Shown here: in pieces, positions 59,333 to 64,000 of the stretch | Layout: each line of letters begins with the position of its first letter | Position numbering within the stretch: the stretch's first letter is position 1 | Origin: Paratinospora sagittata | Lineage: Eukaryota; Streptophyta; Magnoliopsida; Ranunculales; Menispermaceae | Reading direction: 5' to 3' | DNA length: 64,000 nucleotides | Assembly (NCBI GenBank): GCA_035771175.1 | Contig: CM069601.1 | Span: 5,717,001 to 5,781,000 of the forward strand | Translations under genes and position numbers: made by a program | The notes under the pieces: model-generated | The model's input: only the letters and a program-made list of their open reading frames with translations | Databases searched by the model: none | Told to the model about the DNA's origin: nothing

Positions 59333-60998
59333 GGATGAAGAGCCAAGTGAGCCAATAAGGATTGTTGTGGACTACATTGAACAATTTACCCCTAACATTT
59401 CATTCATGACGAAAGAACAGTCGGTTTCATGGGTACAAGACATTGGGAGGAGGAATGGTTTGGTAATTATAACTGGAAATTCTAATGCAGGGGGGAGTAG
59501 TAGGCGACTTAGAGTTACTTTTGCCTATGATAGATTCAGTCACTATAAATCTGTCGCCCAGAAAGTTTCAGATAACAAGAAGAAGAAGAAGAAGAGCGAT
59601 ACTGGGGCAAAAAAGTGTGGATCTCTTTCCGTTGAAGGCAATGGCTATTGATAATAAATGGACATTGCAGGTAGCATGTGGCACTCACAATCATCCAACA
59701 ACAAAGTACATGGAAGAGCAATTTTATGCGGAGAGGTTAACGAAGGAAGAGATGGAGATTATGATTTAGATGTCCAAGACCAAAGCCAGACCAAAAGACA
59801 TCCTCATGACATTGAAAGAAAGAGATGTCACTAATGCATCTACTTTGAAGACGATATACAATGCGAAACAAAAACATAGGATAATAGAGTGTGGAGGTAC
59901 ATCCCAGATGTAACAACTGTTGCACAAGCTACAAGAAGAAGAATATGTCGAGTGGCATAGATGAGATGAGGGAACTGATATTGTAAAAGACTTATTTTGG
60001 GCTCAACCCATTATTGTTGATCTTCTGAGATGTTTTCTCATGTTTTATTCATGGACTTACGTACAAGACAAACAAGTACAAATTTCAATTGTTACAAATT
60101 GTTGGCGAGACATCAACGGACATGCCATTCTTAGTGGCGAACGAGTATTTAGAGTCTAAAAATGAAGATAGTTACACTTGGGCACTTGATAAATTGAAGC
60201 AATTGTTGGATGGATGGTTCTTACCTAAAGTAATTGTGACAGACAGAGAGTTGGCTTTGCTCAATGCAGTTTCGAATGTGTTCCCTGGTACTTCTCACTT
60301 ACTCTGTACGTGACAAATTAACAAAAATGTGTTAGCTAGATCAAAGGGTTTGTTTGAGAAGAAAAATGACTTTGACGCTTTTCTAAACTCGTGGAATGAG
60401 TTGGTTGCAAGTGAATCAATGGAGGAATACCACCAACATGAGCGAGTCTTGTCTCAAAAGTACAGTGAGTACCCTGGTCTAATGCAATATTTAAAATCTA
60501 TAAGGTTGGATCTCTATAAAGAAAGGTTTGTGAAGACAAGGACAAATAAAATTCGGCACCTTGAGAACACCACAACTAACAAGGTAGAGAGTGCTCATTC
60601 CAAGTTGGAAAGATATTTAGGTTAATCTCAAGGTAACTTTGAGACTTCTTGGGGGGTTATTCATTCCATGCTCAAATTGCAGTACACAGAGATCAAGTCT
60701 TCATTTGAGAAGAGCCTCAACATTGTGCAACATAACTATCAGGATTCCACTTACAGAAATTTGCGTGGTTTCGTCTGTAAAGCTGCATTGGAGAAGATAT
60801 CCCAGGAGCTAAAACAGAGTGAATACATTGGGATGGATCGGAATGCTTGTGGGTGTGTGTTACAAAGAACGCATGGGTTACCTTGTGCCCATGAGCTTGT
60901 TTTGTGTAAACAAGAGAATATGCCAATTCTCCCGTCTTCAGTAGATGTTCATTAGAGGAAATTAAATCTTGTTCCTTGCAAGTCTGATTGTGACCCTG
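59333..60998 (+). pseudogene. MULE (Mutator-like) transposase remnant with SWIM zinc finger
   Basis: Reading frames in order: 59367-59640 and 59640-59769 hold the FAR1/MudrA-type N-terminal region (GLVIITGNSN, then WTLQVACGTHNHPTT). About 60045-60313 holds the start of the catalytic domain (FMDL with the first Asp, then, after a frameshift, TNKYKFQLLQIVGETSTDMP and VTDRELALLNAV with the second Asp). 60329-60625 and 60668-60955 hold the rest, with NTTTNKVESAHSKLERYL and the SWIM motif CGCVLQRTHGLPCAHEL. Several stops and frameshifts break it. Mutator-like transposases cut and paste DNA. No terminal inverted repeats were found. The sequence is cut at 60998 by an LTR-like element. Confidence 0.85.
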
Positions 60999-61995
60999 TC
61001 GCGACCCCCTCCGTAAGGGAACATCACGACCGACACAAAATATCATATATATCATACATAGACGTATACAATACCCTGTCAACCTCTTCCACGTACACCT
61101 AATATTCCACAACACATCCATATATTCCATTCCATATCATTTAATCCAAACATTCCATTTTTATTTCACATCTTACATCATTCCCATATATTAACAAGAC
61201 TTCTATACATTCCAAAATCTCAAAACCATACACATTATATACATGATATTAAGATCATAGTCTCACATACATCTTCTAATTTCTTTCATATGTATCACTT
61301 TCAGATATATACAACCCACTAACCATTATATGCATAGTTTAGTGTTATATACATATACATATCCAAAATACTAAAATGTAACCCAACTCCTCATACATAC
61401 ATGTATCAGAAAAGCAGGTGACAAACACAAAATCAACCCCTTGTAACCTTGTCCTTGCCTTTATAATCACCACCTGAAATAAAAAGGAGTAAAGTGAACT
61501 ACAACAAGTCCAGTGAGTAATCTACCAATGACATTATATATGCATTCATATAAAATCATGGCATGTAAAACCTATAAAACTTGATGTGCAAATCACATAT
61601 AAATAGCAATACATGATTCAAATAAAATATTTCACCACACTATACATATCATACAATGCATAAATAGCAAATTCTCACCATCAGGTGTATAAGTCGGTTT
61701 GTATCCCTACTATGCAATCATAGGGAGAACCCAACTTATCTAACCATTCACTCTCAATCAGATATATGAGTAAGTCTGTAACCTTACTATGCATTCATAA
61801 GGAGAACTTATCTCACCTAACCATCTATTTCGATCATTCCAGGGCCTCGTCTACAGATTTACCCCAATGGAGATGATCACATACTTTTCTTACATCAAGT
61901 AAGCCTAAGTATGTTCAATATTCAAAACAAAGATTAATGCATTTTAGAAACAATGCAAACATACATGCTAACAATTCATACAAACAAAGTTTATT
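60999..61995. mobile_element. LTR-like element start, inserted in the MULE remnant
   Basis: It begins TGTCGCGACCCC directly after MULE coding sequence and contains AACATCACGACCGACAC and ATACCCTGTCAACC, as in the family 4 element. It is interrupted at 61996 by a reversed family 2 copy, and its far end is outside the window. Within it, the segments GTCTGTAACCTTACTATGCA (61771-61790) and GTTTGTATCCCTACTATGCA (61697-61716) form an imperfect direct repeat. Confidence 0.6.
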
Positions 61996-63191
61996 TGTAA
62001 TGCCCCAAAAATTATTTTGTCTAGTCCATGACCCAATTGCATGTTACCCAAACTCTACGTGTTGTCTTAATGTGTATGATTGTGTGTTTGATGCTTGATA
62101 TGTGTTAGTTCAAGTGCTTTTGTATGATTTTTAATTGTTTAATGAGTTGTATGTGATTATTACTTATAGAAAGTATTATCATTGGTGTTATTATTATCTT
62201 TGTTATTATTTTTATTGGTGGGCTATTTATATTAATTTCATTAGCCATATTGATTATATTTTAAGGGTGGCTTGTTGGAGAAGCTACATGTAATAACTTG
62301 TTGAACAAGTCATTGTTTGACTTGTAACTTGTTGAAAGGACCACAACCTCATTTAATGCACTTTTTTTGAAATATGAGAAAGTTGTATTTCATTATATGA
62401 TGAATATGAGAAATATATTGGAATGTGTGGTGTTGAATAGGGGGTGCTAGCTATTAATGAACTATGGGAGCATGACTTATGACTTGCTAAATTGAAAATA
62501 CATTCCCCCCCCCCCTCCCCCCACCTTGGACGTCCAAAAGAGAAAAAAAAAAAAAAAAAGAGAAGAAAAAGAAGAAGAGAATGGAGGAAGAAAAAGAAGA
62601 AACCCTAGGGGAGATTGGGTTTGAATCTCTACATCTAACGTAAGAAAATGTAGTTTTCTTCCATAAATCTCTTCTCTAATGTATTCTCTAACTATTGAAT
62701 GGTATAAATTGTTGAATGGTTCACGTTTGGGGGATGACCTAGAATGGTTTTGAGTTTGTATGTGCTTGTATGAACTTGTTAATGGTGGATTAAGGCATTC
62801 TAGACCTAAACCCAGACCCAAGGAGTAATCTCCACTCTTGGACTCGATTTTGATGTTATATGGGATTAGGGTTTCCATAGAAATCCTATGAACCGAGGTG
62901 AATGTCATGGAAGGTGATTTGGAACCCAATAGTAGTATTTTTCCCAATTTCCAGCTTAGATTTGGTAGAGCTACTTGTAAATGAGCCTACCCTTGGTTTA
63001 TGGATTTAGACCATCCCAAATAACTTGCATGTCAACTGCGTTGATTTAGTTGGTATAATTAATTGATTCATGGTTTCAATTTTGGGAATTTCATGCTATA
63101 GTTCAATGTTTAGTGTAATTATGCCCTATGCCCAATTGTAGAGATTTTCCTCAATTTGGGGAAAATGATGAAATTAGATTGGGAATGTTCA
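61996..63191 (-). mobile_element. LTR-like element, family 2, reversed copy (partial in window)
   Basis: It begins TGTAATGCCCCAAAAATTATTTTGT, matching the reverse complement of the end of the family 2 element at 30542-33344. The order continues with ACCCAAACTCTACGTG, then a GA-rich stretch at 62530-62610 opposite the CT-rich part of the other copy. It is interrupted at 63192 by another LTR start. The frame at 62477-62947 is a by-product of the G/C runs and GA-rich sequence. Confidence 0.65.
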
Positions 63192-64000
63192 TGTCACGAC
63201 GCCCCTGACGTAGGCTGACGTCATGACCGGCATAGTATACTATACACTATACATACCCATATACAATATATAATACACTGTCAGCCTTCACGTAGTCTCA
63301 CAATAATTCTCAAAAGTTACAGCAAATTTTTTTTTTAAAACTATAATTCAAATCCAATATAAATCTCTATAATCATTTCATTCATTCCACAAATTAAAGT
63401 CTCATCTGATAAATATCTATGATCATCTCATTTCATCATCCCCAAGCATTATATAATATTACCACACAACCCATCTAGGTGATATTACATATATATATAT
63501 ATATATATAGTGTGTGATAAATATACATATCAAAATAACAAAAATATAATTTATTTCCTCCAAGCGTACATACACGTACCAGACGAAGGTTCACGTGATT
63601 ATCACTCACGGAGTTTTCCTTTTCCCTTTGACTCAATACCTGAAATATTGGAGGAAATGAGGTGAGCAATCAACAGCTCAGTGAATATAGTTCTTGAGAT
63701 GACAATTATATACATTTATAGAAATATGACATTTAAAATCATTTCAAACACTTATTCAACACATGCATCATTCAACGAATATATTGTACATGTCAACATC
63801 ATAAATTTCATGAGTTTTCAATAACATAATGCACAATCTCCCTCCTCCGCAAGGCAAGAGAGCGGGTCTAACCCTTGTATGGTGGTACAAGGTAGACACA
63901 GCTTCTTATCACCCAATTCACAGTCATTTCAAGGATCGCAACCCTTGTTAGGACAGACCTACTGACAATGAGGACTCGCAAAACCTCATCCGGGTCTAAT
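63192..64000. mobile_element. LTR-like element start, runs off the right edge
   Basis: It begins TGTCACGACGCCCCTGACG and contains GACGTCATGACCGGC and ACACTGTCAGCCTTCACG, close to the family 4 start at 13692. A TA tract lies at about 63490-63509. The far end is outside the window, so no target duplication can be tested. Confidence 0.6.

Noticed and set aside
62477..62947. 156-codon minus frame with a Gly-rich and Ser-rich C-terminus
   Set aside because: It covers a C-run and a GA-rich block of the reversed family 2 LTR; no domain.

Overview
This is plant nuclear DNA, most likely from a dicot. It is AT-rich and intergenic-heavy, with an intronless ACA12/13-type calcium pump gene, several Ty3/gypsy, Ty1/copia, L1-type LINE, SINE and MULE relics, and many TA microsatellites. 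All coordinates and alignments were made by eye; no search or alignment program was run.

Layout. (1) 1-11475 is the upstream half of one unit of a large direct duplication. The first 71 codons of an ACA-type Ca2+-ATPase sit at the left edge on the minus strand (1-214), followed by about 11 kb of upstream DNA interrupted by an LTR-like element (1408-3845) and a SINE (4955-5074). (2) 12085-18800 is a broken Ty1/copia element with an inverted junction. It is split by an LTR-like element (13692-17783), which itself holds another (13918-14898). (3) 18800-23330 is mostly unique DNA with one promoter-like leader near 19.45-19.66 kb. (4) 23332-34164 is an L1-type LINE split by two LTR-like elements (23800-26749 and 30542-33344). 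(5) 35271-38459 is the only complete protein-coding gene, an ACA-type Ca2+-ATPase of 1062 residues on the minus strand. (6) 38460-56275 is the second copy of the duplicated upstream DNA, interrupted by a decayed Tat-type Ty3/gypsy element (42084-51237) that carries a further LTR-like insert (43823-47012). (7) 57670-64000 holds tandem repeats, a foldback element, a MULE transposase pseudogene and a pile of nested LTRs cut by the window end.

Main message. The two ACA genes are tandem duplicates, and their upstream regions stay colinear for more than 11 kb apart from transposon insertions, so each copy serves as the empty-site control for the other. Five LTR-like units (three families among them represented once, one family three times, minus the imperfect case noted below) have exact 5-bp target duplications: CAATG, TCCTC, AAAGT, TGTTT and ATTCA. 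A sixth (13692-17783) has a 4-of-5 match. All carry TG...CA ends with short inverted termini, and none has an internal coding domain or a second LTR.

The most unusual signal is the family with three copies (1408-3845, 23800-26749 reversed, 43823-47012). The copies share their body but have three unrelated 3' tails before a common terminal motif TGGGTATTACA. The tail of the third copy contains the start of an HD-ZIP class IV homeodomain exon with its 5' splice site. This looks like serial capture of host gene fragments at one end of an otherwise non-coding LTR-like element.
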